The translations under genes were made by a program, and so were the position numbers. This document shows positions 16,308-25,777 of a DNA stretch of 34,970 nt, one piece after another. Location of the stretch: positions 1 to 34,970 of the forward strand of contig JAQBQF010000097.1 of NCBI GenBank assembly GCA_028287115.1, in the 5' to 3' direction. A model generated the notes under the pieces. That model did not search any database, had not been told where the DNA came from, and saw only the letters and a list, made by a program, of their open reading frames with translations. Each line of letters begins with the position of its first letter. Position 1 is the stretch's first letter. Origin of the DNA: Myxococcales bacterium. Lineage in GTDB: Bacteria; Myxococcota_A; Polyangia; Haliangiales; Haliangiaceae.

Positions 16308-17078
16308 GTGATCGACACGCATTGCCACCTCGATCTCGCCGCGTTCGATGGCGACCGCGAGGCGACGATCGCGCGCGCCGAGGCGGCCGGTGTCACCGGA
16401 ATCCTGATTCCGGGCATTCGTCCACAGACGTGGCCGGCGCTGATCGAGCTCGGCCGGCGCTCGCCGCTGATCCGCGTGGCGCTCGGGATCCATCCGCAGG
16501 TCGTGCCCGAGCTTGCCGCCGCCGAAGTGCCGGTGGATCTCGCAGAGGCGCTGGCAAAGGCGATCGAGGCATGCGGCGCGGTCGCGGTCGGCGAGTGCGG
16601 CCTCGACGGCGCGACCGGCGAGCGAGAGCGTCAGGAGCTGCTGTTTCGCGCGCAGATTCGCGCCGCACGCGCGATCAAGCGGCCGCTCGTGATCCACGTG
16701 CTGCGTGCACACGATGTCGCGCCGCGGATCTTGCGTGAAGAGCGCGCGGCCGAGGTCGGCGGCGTGCTGCACAGCTACTCGGGCGGCGCGGACCTCGTGC
16801 CGATCTATCGCGAGCTCGGCATGGCGTTCTCGTTCGCCGGTCCGATCACGTATCCGAACGCGCGCAAGCCGGTCGCCGCCGCGCGGGCGATTCCCGACGA
16901 CTGTCTCCTCGCCGAGACCGACGCACCGGATCAGGCGCCATCGGCGCATCGCGGCGGTCGCTCGGAGCCCGCGTACGTGCGCGAGGTGATCACAGGTCTC
17001 GCGAACGCCCGGGGCGTCGACCCCGAGGCGATGGTCGCGCTGACGACGGCGAACGCTCGCCGGGTGTTTCGCTGGTAG
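16308..17078 (+). CDS. TatD-family metal-dependent hydrolase/DNase
   Basis: The frame is open further upstream, but homology begins at the GTG at 16308 (MIDTHCHLDL), giving 256 residues. This is the usual TatD size. Metal ligands are visible in order: HCH (residues 4-6), E in GECGLD, H in LVIHVLRAH, H in HSYSGG, and D in the closing ETDAP. Family knowledge: TatD enzymes are two-metal TIM-barrel nucleases acting on DNA ends and in quality control. The 'LRAH' instead of the common 'RxA' is a minor change. It begins a rightward run of genes extending to 23077. Confidence 0.92.
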   Translation: MIDTHCHLDLAAFDGDREATIARAEAAGVTGILIPGIRPQTWPALIELGRRSPLIRVALGIHPQVVPELAAAEVPVDLAEALAKAIEACGAVAVGECGLDGATGERERQELLFRAQIRAARAIKRPLVIHVLRAHDVAPRILREERAAEVGGVLHSYSGGADLVPIYRELGMAFSFAGPITYPNARKPVAAARAIPDDCLLAETDAPDQAPSAHRGGRSEPAYVREVITGLANARGVDPEAMVALTTANARRVFRW

Positions 17079-17163
17079 CTCGCGATCGAGGACGCCTCGT
17101 GCGGACGACCAGGCCCAGCACGACGATCGTGAGGCCAAGGATCGTGAACAGCATCATCCGCAT
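16990..17163 (-). CDS. Possible small single-pass membrane protein (57 aa)
   Basis: The ATG at 17163 opens a frame starting MRMMLFTILGLTIVVLGLVV followed by RTRRPRSR. It is one membrane helix with a positive-inside tail. The first 24 codons end almost only in G or C, as real genes here do. The second half runs antisense over the end of the TatD gene, and no Shine-Dalgarno is clear. It could be a real small protein or chance. Confidence 0.3.
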   Translation of the reverse strand: MRMMLFTILGLTIVVLGLVVRTRRPRSRATSETPGERSPSSARPSPRGRRPGRSRDL

Positions 17164-17258
17164 CGGTCGCGGATAGCACGGGCCTGTTTGCGAACATAGC
17201 GAGGCCCACGTTCGATTCCTGATTGACTCGACGAGCCGATCGAGAACAATGGCGCGTC

Positions 17259-18104
17259 ATGACCCACCGCCGGTTCGATCGCGCCGCACGCCTGCTCGGA
17301 GACGACGGCATCGCGCGCCTCGGCGGCTCGACCGTGACGGTGTTCGGAGTCGGCGGCGTCGGATCGTTTGCGGCCGAAGCGCTCGTTCGCAGCGGCGTCG
17401 GACGCGTGATCCTCGTCGACTACGATCGGATCTGCGTCACGAACGTCAATCGCCAGCTTCATGCGATGAAGGGCACGCTCGGCAAGTCCAAGGTCGAGGT
17501 CATGGCCGAGCGGCTGCGCGCGATCAACCCGGACGCGACGATCGAAGCGCGCGCCGAGTTCTACGGCCCCGAGACATCGGCTCGCTTGCTCGCGCCCGAG
17601 CCCGATGTCGTGATCGATGCGATCGATAACGTCGCGGCGAAGATGCACCTGATCGCGACGTGCGTGCGCGATCGGCTGCGGATCGTGTCGGCAATGGGCG
17701 CGGCGGCCCGGCTCGATCCGACGCAAGTGAGGATCGGCGATCTCTCGGAGACGCGCGTCGATCCGTTCGCGCGCGAGCTGCGGCGCCTGCTCCGTCGCAA
17801 GCACGACCTCGACTGCACGCGCCACGTCGGCGTCTGGGCGGTGTTCTCCGAAGAAACGCCGATCGCTCCGCAGGCGCTCGCGTACGACGACGGCGCCTTC
17901 CGTTGCGTGTGTCCAGGCGGCGAGAACGGCGTCAACGACTGCGCGCACAAGAACCGCGTCGAAGGCTCGAGCGCGTTCGTGCCTTCGGTGTTCGGCATCA
18001 CGATGGCGTCTGTCGCCGTCAAGCTGCTCACCGGGCTGCCGCTGCCACGCCCGATCGAGCCGCCGCGCCCGACGATACGGCCTTCGCGACTCGCGCCGTC
18101 GTGA
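17259..18104 (+). CDS. tcdA: tRNA threonylcarbamoyladenosine dehydratase
   Basis: Start ATG at 17259 (281 residues) chosen because MTHRRFDRAARLLGDDG begins the conserved part. E1/ThiF-type fold: nucleotide loop VFGVGGVGSFAAEAL, the conserved line VDYDRICVTNVNRQ, DVVIDAIDN, and the C-terminal line VWAVFSEETP. These are typical of TcdA (CsdL), which uses ATP to convert t6A37 to cyclic t6A in ANN-decoding tRNAs. A Cys cluster (RCVCPGG.NGVNDC) lies in the usual loop. The stop overlaps the next gene's GTG (GTGA). Confidence 0.9.
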   Translation: MTHRRFDRAARLLGDDGIARLGGSTVTVFGVGGVGSFAAEALVRSGVGRVILVDYDRICVTNVNRQLHAMKGTLGKSKVEVMAERLRAINPDATIEARAEFYGPETSARLLAPEPDVVIDAIDNVAAKMHLIATCVRDRLRIVSAMGAAARLDPTQVRIGDLSETRVDPFARELRRLLRRKHDLDCTRHVGVWAVFSEETPIAPQALAYDDGAFRCVCPGGENGVNDCAHKNRVEGSSAFVPSVFGITMASVAVKLLTGLPLPRPIEPPRPTIRPSRLAPS

Positions 18105-18820
18105 GCGTGGCTGATGACCGCCGTCGTGCGATCGGAGCCCGGCGACCCGACTGTGCGCTGCGTGATCGGGATGCTTGCCGCGCTGTCCTCGGCGTCGCGC
18201 TCCTTCTAACGATCGCCTCTTGTCACACCGATCCCACGGTCGCGCAGGGCACCGCCGATGATCTCGCGGTGTATCTGCGCGGGGTCGCCCGGTTGGACAC
18301 CGCCGCGCGCGAGAGAGAGGTCAGCACGTGGATCGCCGACGAGGCGACCTGGCGTCGCGCGATCGTCGAGCCGTATCGCGCACTGTGGCCCGACTACATG
18401 CGCAGCTTCGATGCACGGGTCCCGGCGCTGGTCGCCCGGCTCGGCACAGCCGGCGCGATCACGACGCGCCGGCACTACGCCGGCGACGCACGAGGAACGC
18501 TCGCCCAGGGCCGGCTGCGCTGGGCCGAACCGGTCCAGGCCCCCAGCTACGTCGCCGAGCTCGCCGGAGCGCCGATCGACACGGTCTTCATCTTCGACGG
18601 CGCGCACTGGCGCGTGCTCGCCGGTCTCGACGAGATCGTGCTCGCCCACGTGAAATCCCTGGATCGCGCATGCGGCGGCCTCGTCGAGCTCGCGGGCGCG
18701 CTCGGGCCGTGTACCGAGGTCGGCTGGGTGATCGCGGACGCCGCCCTGCGAGCCGATGACGTACGTTTCGCGCACGCGTGCAAGCTCGCGGCGACTCTCT
18801 GTGGTAACCGATCTCCATGA
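18101..18820 (+). CDS. Lipoprotein of unknown function
   Basis: The frame extends far upstream inside tcdA, but the GTG at 18101 overlapping its stop is the plausible start (239 residues). A basic N-region is followed by VLGVALLLTIAS-C, a good lipobox. The mature part has an alternating helical/strand pattern with conserved-looking lines (YRALWPDYMRSF, TVFIFDGAHWRVLAGLD) and four or five Cys near the C-terminus (CGGL, GPC, ACKLAATLC). Family not recognised. It overlaps the peroxiredoxin gene by ATGA, so it is probably in the same transcript. Confidence 0.75.
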   Translation: MSVADDRRRAIGARRPDCALRDRDACRAVLGVALLLTIASCHTDPTVAQGTADDLAVYLRGVARLDTAAREREVSTWIADEATWRRAIVEPYRALWPDYMRSFDARVPALVARLGTAGAITTRRHYAGDARGTLAQGRLRWAEPVQAPSYVAELAGAPIDTVFIFDGAHWRVLAGLDEIVLAHVKSLDRACGGLVELAGALGPCTEVGWVIADAALRADDVRFAHACKLAATLCGNRSP

Positions 18821-19302
18821 TCTCCGTTGGCCAGAAGATTCCTTCCGTCACCATCAAGCAAGCCACCCCCGAAGGCGGCGCCGACGTCGACCCCGCCGCG
18901 CTGTTCGCCGGCAAGAAGGTCATCATGTTCTCGCTGCCCGGCGCGTTCACACCGACGTGCTCGCAGAAGCACCTGCCGGGCTACGTGAAGGAGTTGTCCG
19001 CGCTCAAGGCCAAAGGCATCGACATGGTCGCGTGCCTTTCGGTGAACGACGCGTGGGTGATGAAGGCGTGGGCGGAGGCTCACGACGCACTCGGCAAGAT
19101 CACGATGCTCGCCGATGGCAGCGCCGCGTTCTCGAGGGCGCTCGGGATCGATCAGGATCTCAGCAAGGCGCAGATGGGCGTGCGGACGCTCCGCGGCGTG
19201 CTCGTGATCGACGACGGCGTCGTCAAGTCGATCGAGATGGAAGCGCCCGGCAAATTCGAGGTCTCGAGCGCCGAGGCCTGCCTGCTCAAGCTCGGCAAGT
19301 AG
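18817..19302 (+). CDS. Prx5-type peroxiredoxin
   Basis: 161 residues, full length for the family. The peroxidatic site is PGAFTPTC with C48, the Prx5/AhpE-like signature. The family reduces H2O2, alkyl peroxides and peroxynitrite using glutathione or thioredoxin. No glutaredoxin domain is fused. Cys C154 near the end (EACLLKL) could be a resolving residue, but this is not certain. It overlaps the upstream lipoprotein by ATGA and lies 4 nt before accC, so it is in a tight gene run with the carboxylase. Confidence 0.92.
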   Translation: MISVGQKIPSVTIKQATPEGGADVDPAALFAGKKVIMFSLPGAFTPTCSQKHLPGYVKELSALKAKGIDMVACLSVNDAWVMKAWAEAHDALGKITMLADGSAAFSRALGIDQDLSKAQMGVRTLRGVLVIDDGVVKSIEMEAPGKFEVSSAEACLLKLGK

Positions 19303-19306
19303 CGCG

Positions 19307-20641
19307 ATGACCTTTCATCGGCTGCTGATCGCAAACCGCGGCGAGGTCGCGGTGCGCGTCGCGCGCGCGTGCGATGCGATGAAGATCGTGCCGGTGTTTG
19401 CGGTCAGCGAGGCGGATCGCGAGGCGCCGTACACGCGCGGGCGCGAGGTCGTTGTCCTCGGGCCCGGTCGAGCGGCGCAGAGTTATCTCGACGTCGAGCG
19501 CGTCGTTCAAGCGGCGGTTCAGTCGCGATGTTCGGCGCTCCACCCCGGTTGGGGCTTTCTGTCGGAGAACCCGCTGCTCGCGACGTTGTGCGCGCAGCAC
19601 GGCGTGACGTTTGTCGGCCCGCCGCCGCATGTCACATCGATGATGGGCAGCAAGACGCGCGCGAAGGCCGCGATGCGCGCCGCCGGGCTGCAAGTCATTC
19701 CCGGCAGCGACGGCGTGCTCGGCTCGGTCTCCGAAGCGCGGCACGTCGCGGCGGCCGTCGGATTTCCGGTGCTGTTCAAGGCCGAGAACGGCGGCGGTGG
19801 CCGCGGCATGCGGATCGCGCGCGCCGCCGGCGAGGTCGACGTGGCCTATGCCGAAGCGCAGGCCGAAGCGCGTGCCGCCTTCGGTGGCGACCGCGTGTAT
19901 CTCGAGAAGCTCGTTGAAGGTGGGCGTCACATCGAGATCCAGATCTTGGCGGATCGCTACGGGCACGCGGTGCACCTCGGCGAGCGCGACTGCACCGTGC
20001 AGCGCAATCATCAGAAGTTGATCGAGGAGAGCCCGTCTCCCGCGATCACCGACGAGCTGCGGCAGGCGACCTGCACCGCCGCGGCGCGCGCTGCGGCGGG
20101 TGTCGGCTATGTCGGTGCCGGCACGATGGAGCTGCTGCTCGACGGCAACGTCCTCCGGTTCATGGAGATGAACTGCCGCCTCCAGGTCGAGCACACCGTC
20201 AGCGAAGAGCGCAGCGGCAAGGATCTCGTCAGGGCGCAGCTCGATGTGGCCGCGGGCCACGTGCTGCCCTGGGCGCAGAGCGACATCGCGCTCTCGGGTC
20301 ACGTGATCGAATGCCGGATCAACGCGGAAGATCCCGCGCACGACTTCAAGCCGGCTCCCGGCAAGATCACGACCTGGCACCCGCCCTCCGGCCCCGGCAT
20401 CCGCGTCGATACCCATGTAGAAGCCGGCTACGTCGTCCCACCCTTCTACGATTCACTGATCGCAAAGCTCATCGTGCGCGGCAGCGACCGGGCCGATGCG
20501 ATCGCGCGCATGATCGCGGCACTGTCGGCCTTCGCCGTCGAAGGCGTCCCGACGACCATCCCGATGCACATCGCGATCCTGTCGAGTGAAGCGTTCCGCA
20601 GCGGAAACTACGACACCCGCTCGATCCCCGGCTGGCCTTAG
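19307..20641 (+). CDS. accC: Biotin carboxylase subunit of acyl-CoA carboxylase
   Basis: 444 residues, a free-standing biotin carboxylase without BCCP. ATP-grasp features: N-terminal [16 protein letters not shown], glycine loop [21 protein letters not shown], and active-site [10 protein letters not shown] with R291, Q293 and E295. ECRINAEDP supplies the conserved Arg. Residue 290 is Cys where most enzymes have Thr. It makes carboxybiotin from ATP and bicarbonate. The carboxyltransferase and carrier follow in order, so it is probably dedicated to that complex. A housekeeping acetyl-CoA carboxylase is presumably encoded elsewhere. Confidence 0.93.
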   Translation: MTFHRLLIANRGEVAVRVARACDAMKIVPVFAVSEADREAPYTRGREVVVLGPGRAAQSYLDVERVVQAAVQSRCSALHPGWGFLSENPLLATLCAQHGVTFVGPPPHVTSMMGSKTRAKAAMRAAGLQVIPGSDGVLGSVSEARHVAAAVGFPVLFKAENGGGGRGMRIARAAGEVDVAYAEAQAEARAAFGGDRVYLEKLVEGGRHIEIQILADRYGHAVHLGERDCTVQRNHQKLIEESPSPAITDELRQATCTAAARAAAGVGYVGAGTMELLLDGNVLRFMEMNCRLQVEHTVSEERSGKDLVRAQLDVAAGHVLPWAQSDIALSGHVIECRINAEDPAHDFKPAPGKITTWHPPSGPGIRVDTHVEAGYVVPPFYDSLIAKLIVRGSDRADAIARMIAALSAFAVEGVPTTIPMHIAILSSEAFRSGNYDTRSIPGWP

Positions 20642-20720
20642 GGACGCGCGCGATCAACAGCGCAAGCGACGGTGTGTGGCGTTGTCGCAAGCCGGCACCG
20701 CCGTGTTAGCTTGCTCGCGC

Positions 20721-22447
<1,727 letters not shown>

Positions 22448-22451
<4 letters not shown>

Positions 22452-23077
22452 CCGAGGGCGATGGATCGGGCGCGCCCGGAGCGGAGCGAGGACGCGCGTC
22501 CTTAGCCCGAGGAAATCCCGGAGGGGTGAGCTCGCTGACCGCACTCGTGTCCGGCAGTGAAGTCCGCGCGCCCGCGCCCGGATGGTTTCACCGGCTCGTC
22601 GAGCACGATCATCTCGTGATGCCCGGCGATCTGATCGGCGAGCTCGACGTCCTCGGCCGCGTGTCGCCGGTGCGCGCGCCGAAGATCCAGGGGCTCGTCA
22701 AGCTTGCCGACCGAGCCGTGCGCCGTGCGGTGTCCTACGGCGATCTGCTGTTCACCGTCGATGCCGATGTCGCGCTGCGCGGAGCTCCCAGCGAGCTCGC
22801 AGATTCGTCGCGCGCGACGACCGGCCTGGTGTTTCGCGCGCCCACCAGCGGGCGATTCTACGGCCGCTCGACCCCGGACAAGCCACCGTTCGTGCAGGTA
22901 GGCAGCGAGCTGTCGACCGGCACGACCGTGTGCCTGCTCGAGGTGATGAAGACGTTCCATCGCGTGACCTACGGCGGCGCCGATGTTCCCGCGACCGCGC
23001 GCGTGCTCGAGGTGCTGGTGGCCGACGGCGCCGACGTCAACGCAGGTGATCCTCTCTTAGCGCTCGCCGTGACATGA
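22448..23077 (+). CDS. accB: Biotin carboxyl carrier protein with two biotinyl-lipoyl-like domains
   Basis: The GTG at 22448 overlaps the upstream stop and has GGAGG six bases before it, which settles the start; 209 residues. The C-terminal domain (about 120-207) is a classic [28 protein letters not shown] with biotinyl K168, and the closing [15 protein letters not shown]. The N-terminal domain (about 38-105; [33 protein letters not shown]) looks like a second barrel-sandwich fold. It lacks a Met-Lys hairpin, so it cannot be biotinylated. The carrier moves CO2 from AccC to the carboxyltransferase. The extra domain may be a docking module (inference). Confidence 0.88.
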
Positions 23078-23211
23078 CCCCGCGGCGACTCGACGTCCCA
23101 GCTTCTTCGCGATCGCCCGCAGCATCGCCCTGTACAACATGATCGCTCCGCTGCGCGGTTTGCGATCGTAAGCGGGCCGCTCGTGCAGGCAGCACGGGCA
23201 AGCGGTCCGTT

Positions 23212-23811
23212 CTAACGATCCTTCGGCGAGACGCGCATGATCTTGCCGTCGGCACGGATCGCACGCAGCCCCACGCCTTGGATGTAGCACTCCTCGCTCA
23301 GGCCGGCGCGCTCGATGCCGGGCGTGGGCGCGAACACGAGAGTGTCGTCGGCTCGGCATGACAGCACTCGCGCCGCGGTGGTCTTCGCCGGCGACCACAC
23401 GCCATGGTCGCCATCGCACTCGCTGTGCTCCCCTGGTGTCCTCACGCGAAGCGCGTCCGCCCGCGCGATCTGCAGCGCCTTTGTGTGACACGACAGCGAG
23501 CGAAACTCGTCGGAAGCATCGTCGAATGCCAGGTCGAGTCCACCCTTCGTGGTCTCCGCGGTTCCTGTGAAGTGATCGACCCGATCCGGGAGATAGGGAC
23601 CGAGCTGATCGGGCGGATGCTTCGGATCGGTCACGGCGTGCTCGACGGTGAGGTCGGCCGCGGCCCCGTCGATGCGCAGCGTGTACGTCGTCAGGTCGTA
23701 GTGGCCGAGCGCGCGGCCGACGTGGAGATATCGGAACACGAACGTGCGCGGCTCGGCAGCTGCGAACGAGGCTGGGAATAGGAGGCAGAGGACGAGGAGT
23801 CGCATCTGCAT
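23212..23811 (-). CDS. Secreted protein of unknown function
   Basis: 199 residues with a signal peptide (LLVLCLLFPASFAAA, cut before EPRTF). An internal ATG two codons later is equally possible as start. The mature part is a small mixed alpha/beta protein with six Cys in the second half (SC, EC, LSC, EEC). These are probably disulfide-bonded, as expected in the periplasm. No motif recognised. It is alone, converging on the carboxylase genes. Confidence 0.7.
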   Translation of the reverse strand: MQMRLLVLCLLFPASFAAAEPRTFVFRYLHVGRALGHYDLTTYTLRIDGAAADLTVEHAVTDPKHPPDQLGPYLPDRVDHFTGTAETTKGGLDLAFDDASDEFRSLSCHTKALQIARADALRVRTPGEHSECDGDHGVWSPAKTTAARVLSCRADDTLVFAPTPGIERAGLSEECYIQGVGLRAIRADGKIMRVSPKDR

Positions 23812-23842
23812 TGGACGCGCGCCGTGCGACGAGCTTGGGTTC

Positions 23843-24238
23843 TTAGTACGTGATGTACGGCCCGCTCGAGCCGGCTTCGTCGAGCTCCTCGCCTTCGACC
23901 TCGTCGTCGATCACCTGCGGCAACAGACCGACGCCTTGCAACACGAAGATCTTCACCGCCGACGCTGGGATCCGCGCGTTCGGTGCAACGCGGCGCAAGA
24001 TCGAGATGATGTTGCGCTGGATGTCATCGACTTCGGTGACCGCCGGTCCCGGCTTGATCACCTTGCCGATCCAGCGCTCTTTGTCTTTCTCGTCGCCGAT
24101 TTCCAAGACTCGAAGGAACTCCTCCGACGAACCGTCGAAGTACTTCTTGTCGCCTGGCTTCGACAGCGCGAGACCCTCACGGAGCTTGCTATCGATCTTG
24201 GTGCCGAAGAACAGGGCGCAGCCTTTATCGAGTTTCAT
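23843..24238 (-). CDS. Hypothetical cytoplasmic protein
   Basis: 131 residues from the ATG at 24238 (MKLDKGCALFFG). The frame extends to 24280, but that would run into the tRNA-Gln gene, so the inner start is preferred. A mixed charged domain (RVLEIGDEKDKERWIGKVI, DDIQRNIISILRRVAP) is followed by an acidic tail (DDEVEGEELDEAG) and PYITY. No signal peptide or membrane helix. Family not recognised. Confidence 0.7.
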   Translation of the reverse strand: MKLDKGCALFFGTKIDSKLREGLALSKPGDKKYFDGSSEEFLRVLEIGDEKDKERWIGKVIKPGPAVTEVDDIQRNIISILRRVAPNARIPASAVKIFVLQGVGLLPQVIDDEVEGEELDEAGSSGPYITY

Positions 24239-24269
24239 GGAGTCGTTCCCACCGCGTACCGCGGCCTCG

Positions 24270-24340
24270 TTCGGGGACAAGGATTCGAACCTTGATACGC
24301 AGCTCCAAAGGCTGCTGTCCTACCATTAGACGATCCCCGA
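24270..24340 (-). tRNA. tRNA-Gln (anticodon TTG)
   Basis: 71 nt. Acceptor arms TCGGGGA / TCCCCGA pair fully. D-arm GTC-loop-GAC, anticodon arm GCAGC-CTTTGGA-GCTGC with anticodon TTG, T-arm CAAGG-TTCGAAT-CCTTG, discriminator A. CCA is not encoded. It is read leftward, divergent from tRNA-Met. Confidence 0.95.
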
Positions 24341-24471
24341 GTTGGTCGGCACGATACCTTGGAAGTGGGTATGACGCCACCCATCATGCTGATTTCGTTG
24401 GGACCTTGCACAGTTCACCACTCAGAGGTCTTGCCAGGAGAGAACGATCCAATTAGTTTCTCGGCCGCATT

Positions 24472-24543
24472 GGCGGGGTAGCTCAGGGGTAGAGCAGGGG
24501 TCTCATAAGCCCTTGGCCGGCAGTTCAAATCTGCCTTCCGCCA
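24472..24543 (+). tRNA. tRNA-Met (anticodon CAT), probably elongator
   Basis: 72 nt. D-arm GCTC-loop-GAGC, anticodon arm GGGGT-CTCATAA-GCCCT with anticodon CAT, T-arm GGCAG-TTCAAAT-CTGCC, and acceptor GGCGGGG / TTCCGCC including two G-U pairs. CCA not encoded. The paired first base excludes an initiator tRNA of the usual bacterial type. A CAT tRNA could also be the lysidine-modified Ile isoacceptor; Met is more likely. Confidence 0.9.
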
Positions 24544-24664
24544 CTAAATTCTAAAGTCGGATCGGATCGCGATCACGAGTCTGTCCGATTTCGAGCGTCG
24601 ATCACGCGGAGTGTCCGGGCTTTTTTTTCGAGTCGTCCTCCCGGTCCGGATGTTGTTTCAATTT

Positions 24665-24684
24665 AACAGTCGGAGCTGACTGTT
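24665..24684. promoter_or_regulatory. Inverted repeat AACAGTC-N6-GACTGTT upstream of acyl-CoA dehydrogenases
   Basis: A perfect 7-bp dyad with a 6-nt centre (GGAGCT) lies 21 bp before the first acyl-CoA dehydrogenase ATG, in an AT-richer stretch (24650-24690). Its size suits a TetR/FadR-type operator. The following T5 could also make it a weak terminator for the tRNA-Met transcript. No regulator gene is adjacent. Confidence 0.45.
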
Positions 24685-24704
24685 TTTCTGCTACGACTCG
24701 GCGC

Positions 24705-25775
24705 ATGGACTTCGCGCTCGATGATGACCAGCAACTGATCGTCGACACGGTACGCAGATTCGCCGACCGCGAGCTGCGTAGCTGGGCAGCCGATGCAGAT
24801 CGCGCGGGCACGGTTCCGGAGCGCTTGACCAACGCGGCCACCGAGATGGGCTTCTTTACAGACGCTGTTCCGGCGAGTGCCGGCGGTCTGCTCGAAGGCG
24901 CCTACTCGCACCTCACGCGAGCGCTGCGCGGGTTCGAGCTCGGTCGCGGATGCGCGGCGATGGCGGCGTTGCTCGAAGCGAACGTCGAGCCCGCGCTCGC
25001 CGTCGCCAAGTGGGGAACGCCCGCGGCGCAGCAAGCGCTGTTCGGTGCACTCGCGCAGGGGGCGCTCGCGTCCTTCGTCTACGACAGCCGCGGCAACCTC
25101 ACGGTCGCGACCGAAGGCGACAGCGTCCGCGTCACCGGCAAGCTCGGACCGGGTCCCGTGCTCGCAGCGGCAACTCATGTGCTGGTCGGTACGAAGGATC
25201 TGCTGTTGCTCGTGCCGACCGACGGTCTACGCCGCGAAGCGATGGTGCCCTCCGGTTGGCGTGCCGCGAAGTGGGCGACGATCGAGCTCGAGTCGCATCG
25301 CGTGCCTGCAGAATTCGTCGTCTCGCGAAGCGCCGCCGCGGTCGCCGAGGTCCTCGCGTGGGCTCGCGTGAGCCTGGCCGCGCGCGCGGCCGGCGTCGCG
25401 ACCGCGGCGATAGATTTCGCCGAGGCCTACGGCAAGGAGCGCGTTCAGTTCGGGCAGCCGATCGGCAACTTCGAAGCGCTGATCCGCTTGCGCGATGACG
25501 CGCAGACGAACATCGCGGCCGCGCATCTCGTGGTGCTCCACGCCGCGTGGCAGATCGATCGCGGCATGGCCTCCGCGAACGATCGCGCAAGCCGTGCGCG
25601 CGTACTCGCAGGGGATGTTGTCTCGCGAGCCACGATCGACGCGGTGCAGATCTTCGGCGGCTACGGCTTCGTCAACGACTATCCCGTCGAGAAGCTCATG
25701 CGCGATGCACGCGCGTTCGAAGCGCTGCTCGGCGACGAGCGACTCGGGCGGGTTCTCTCACAGAAAGCATCCTGA
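24705..25775 (+). CDS. Acyl-CoA dehydrogenase-like subunit without catalytic glutamate
   Basis: 356 residues, shorter than the usual 380-400. The N-terminal helix (MDFALDDDQQLIVDTVRRFADREL) and the C-terminal lines VQFGQPIGNFEAL and QIFGGYGFVNDYPVEKLMRDAR are typical of the family. Two things are missing. The middle-domain FAD motif (TEPxxGSD) is absent, and in the place of the catalytic Glu (usual Y-E-G-T) the alignment reads A-L-L-G with L342. It is followed after 2 nt by a dehydrogenase with both motifs. Family knowledge: in heteromeric enzymes such as mycobacterial ChsE1-ChsE2 one partner lacks the base. A non-catalytic half of such a complex is the likely role. Confidence 0.88.
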   Translation: MDFALDDDQQLIVDTVRRFADRELRSWAADADRAGTVPERLTNAATEMGFFTDAVPASAGGLLEGAYSHLTRALRGFELGRGCAAMAALLEANVEPALAVAKWGTPAAQQALFGALAQGALASFVYDSRGNLTVATEGDSVRVTGKLGPGPVLAAATHVLVGTKDLLLLVPTDGLRREAMVPSGWRAAKWATIELESHRVPAEFVVSRSAAAVAEVLAWARVSLAARAAGVATAAIDFAEAYGKERVQFGQPIGNFEALIRLRDDAQTNIAAAHLVVLHAAWQIDRGMASANDRASRARVLAGDVVSRATIDAVQIFGGYGFVNDYPVEKLMRDARAFEALLGDERLGRVLSQKAS

Positions 25776-25777
25776 TC

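Noticed and set aside
23060..23211. Minus-strand frame reading TACPCCLHERPAYDRKPRSG and on through AIMLYRAML
   Set aside because: It looks protein-like, but there is no start codon between the upstream gene and the ATG within it. The frame before it is only antisense or alternative-frame sequence, so it may be a relic; not called.
24607..24628. CGGA-GTG-TCCG followed by eight T as a terminator for tRNA-Met
   Set aside because: The stem has only four base pairs, so I did not list it as a terminator, although the T8 run makes transcript ending here possible.
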